DNA of 12,369 nt, taken from the NCBI GenBank assembly GCA_027074805.1, contig JALTCK010000006.1:1-12369 (forward strand). The letters are read 5' to 3'. This document shows positions 11,584 to 12,369 of this stretch, one piece after another. The stretch is from Thermococcus sp. Lineage in GTDB: Archaea; Methanobacteriota_B; Thermococci; Thermococcales; Thermococcaceae. The position numbers and the translations under genes were made by a program. The notes under the pieces are model-generated. The model made no database searches. It saw only the letters and a list, made by a program, of their open reading frames with translations, and had not been told where the DNA came from. Within the stretch, counting starts at the first letter, position 1, and each line of letters begins with the position of its first letter.

Positions 11584-12150
11584 ATGCCAAAAGGCTGCCT
11601 CGTCATAACTGTCAGCGGACTGGCCGGTTCCGGGACGACGACACTGTGCAGGAACATTGCTAGGCATTACGGCTTCAAGCACATCTATGCCGGTTTGATC
11701 TTCCGGCAGATGGCCAAGGAGATGGGCATGACCCTCGAGGAGTTTCAAGAGTACGCAGAACTTCATCCCGAGATAGATAGGGAGGTTGACAGGAGGCAGG
11801 TGGAGGCGGCCAAGGAGTGCCATGTCGTCATTGAGGGCCGCCTCGCCGGTTGGATGGTGAAGAACGCCGACCTCAAGATATGGCTCGATGCTCCGATGAT
11901 GGAACGTGCGAGAAGGGTCGCCCACAGGGAGGGTATCTCCGTTGAGGAAGCTTTCATTCAGATCGCAGAGCGTGAAAAGGGTAACAGGAAAAGGTATTTA
12001 AACCTCTATGGGATCGACATAGAGGACAAGTCAATTTACGATCTAATCATAAACACGGCTAAATGGGGTCCCGGTGGGGTCTTCTCTATCGTGAAGGCCG
12101 CCATCGACCACCTTTACCCCGACGGTGACGCGGGGTTTAGAAAAAGATAG
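11584..12150 (+). CDS. cmk: Cytidylate kinase, archaeal type
   Basis: Cmk phosphorylates CMP (and dCMP) with ATP to CDP. The 188-residue product starts MPKGCLVITVSG, with a P-loop GLAGSGTTT at residues 12-20. The Walker A lysine position is Thr here, which I recall as a family trait of archaeal Cmk, so it is not a defect. Other features are IYAGLIFRQMAKEMGM (34-49), HPEIDREVDRRQVEAAK (61-77), VVIEGRLAGWM (81-91), the strand LKIWLDAP (97-104) and the lid-like RVAHREGISVEEAFIQIAERE (111-131) followed by NRKRYLNLYGID. The last residues, YPDGDAGFRKR (178-188), look like a variable tail. ATG 11584 follows AAGGTG (11574-11579), just after the L34e stop. Stop is TAG. Confidence 0.94.
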   Translation: MPKGCLVITVSGLAGSGTTTLCRNIARHYGFKHIYAGLIFRQMAKEMGMTLEEFQEYAELHPEIDREVDRRQVEAAKECHVVIEGRLAGWMVKNADLKIWLDAPMMERARRVAHREGISVEEAFIQIAEREKGNRKRYLNLYGIDIEDKSIYDLIINTAKWGPGGVFSIVKAAIDHLYPDGDAGFRKR

Positions 12151-12163
12151 GGAGGTGGGATGA

Positions 12164-12369
12164 ATGCCAGCTATGGAAGTTGGAAGGATTGCCGTCGTTA
12201 TCGCCGGAAGAAGGGCTGGTCAGAAGGTTGTAGTCGTTGACGTCATTGACAGGAACTTTGTCCTCGTTACCGGCGCCGGCCTCAACAAGGTCAAGCGCAG
12301 GAGGATGAACGTCAAGCACCTCGAGCCCCTTCCGGAGAGGGTCAACATCGAGCGTGGCGCCGACGACGA
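12164..12369 (+). CDS. rpl14e: 50S ribosomal protein L14e (eL14), 5' part
   Basis: Sixty-eight codons are visible before the right edge. L14e is a KOW-type large-subunit protein found in archaea and eukaryotes. The start MPAMEVGRIAVVIAGRRAGQ and the following KVVVVDVIDRNFVLVTGAG form the KOW-like SH3 barrel (about 5-40), then LNKVKRRRMNVKHLEPLP (41-58). ATG 12164 is 6 nt after GGAGGTG (12151-12157); the ATG at 12160 is in another frame. The family is about 83 residues in Thermococcales from memory, so only the C-terminal end is missing. Downstream I would expect a pseudouridine synthase gene (Cbf5/TruB) from the usual gene order, but it is not in view. Confidence 0.95.
   Translation, partial: MPAMEVGRIAVVIAGRRAGQKVVVVDVIDRNFVLVTGAGLNKVKRRRMNVKHLEPLPERVNIERGADD

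Noticed and set aside
12160..12162. ATG 12160 as start after cmk
   Set aside because: It is out of frame with L14e and opens an unrelated frame; ATG 12164 has the proper Shine-Dalgarno spacing.
1..12369. Search for tRNA/rRNA genes, CRISPR repeats, insertion sequences, integrase or toxin-antitoxin genes
   Set aside because: None seen by eye. Nearly all bases belong to identified housekeeping genes, no gap exceeds 72 nt, and no direct repeats of CRISPR type are visible.

Overview
The window is a piece of the archaeal S10/spc-type ribosomal protein superoperon, almost certainly from a Thermococcales euryarchaeon, most likely Thermococcus. This rests on the gene order, which includes the archaeal-specific genes aIF1 (SUI1), RNase P component 1, S4e, L32e, L19e, L34e and L14e placed among universal ribosomal genes. 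It also rests on protein sequences that look like close Pyrococcus/Thermococcus orthologues, frequent GTG/TTG starts, strong GAGGTGA Shine-Dalgarno sites and a moderately high GC content. The species assignment is by recognition, not by alignment. All genes lie on the + strand.

Layout: (1) Positions 1-8597 are a very tight run of ribosomal genes: the end of S19, then L22, S3, L29, aIF1, RNase P component 1 (Rpp29), S17, L14, L24, S4e, L5, S14, S8, L6, L32e, L19e, L18, S5, L30 and L15. Gaps are about 14 nt or less, or the genes overlap. (2) After a 32-nt AT-rich gap comes secY (8630-10075), which encodes the translocon pore. (3) The 72-nt gap at 10076-10147 is the longest in the window. It holds a T-rich terminator-like tract and a BRE/TATA promoter, so the long transcript probably ends here and a new one begins. 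(4) Positions 10148-11258 carry adkA (archaeal adenylate kinase) and an overlapping EMC3/TMCO1-type (DUF106) membrane insertase-like gene. (5) A second TATA-like element at 11254-11267 precedes L34e, cmk (cytidylate kinase) and the start of L14e, which runs off the right edge.

The genes together cover ribosome assembly (about 20 r-proteins), start-site selection (aIF1), tRNA 5' maturation (Rpp29), membrane insertion and secretion of the products (SecY and the EMC3-like protein) and nucleotide supply (Adk, Cmk). The layout is well conserved in Thermococcales. I do not see a new system such as a defence island, mobile element, CRISPR array or unknown cluster. The points most worth a second look are the stop codons built into Shine-Dalgarno sequences at most junctions, the unresolved start of Rpp29 with a possible 111-nt dual-coding overlap with aIF1, the little-studied EMC3-like gene near secY, and a GC hairpin enclosing a TATA-like loop inside the S8 gene. 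In seven genes an in-frame GTG (S3, S17, L24, L6, L19e, L18, L34e) lies inside the Shine-Dalgarno sequence, and I moved those starts three codons downstream.
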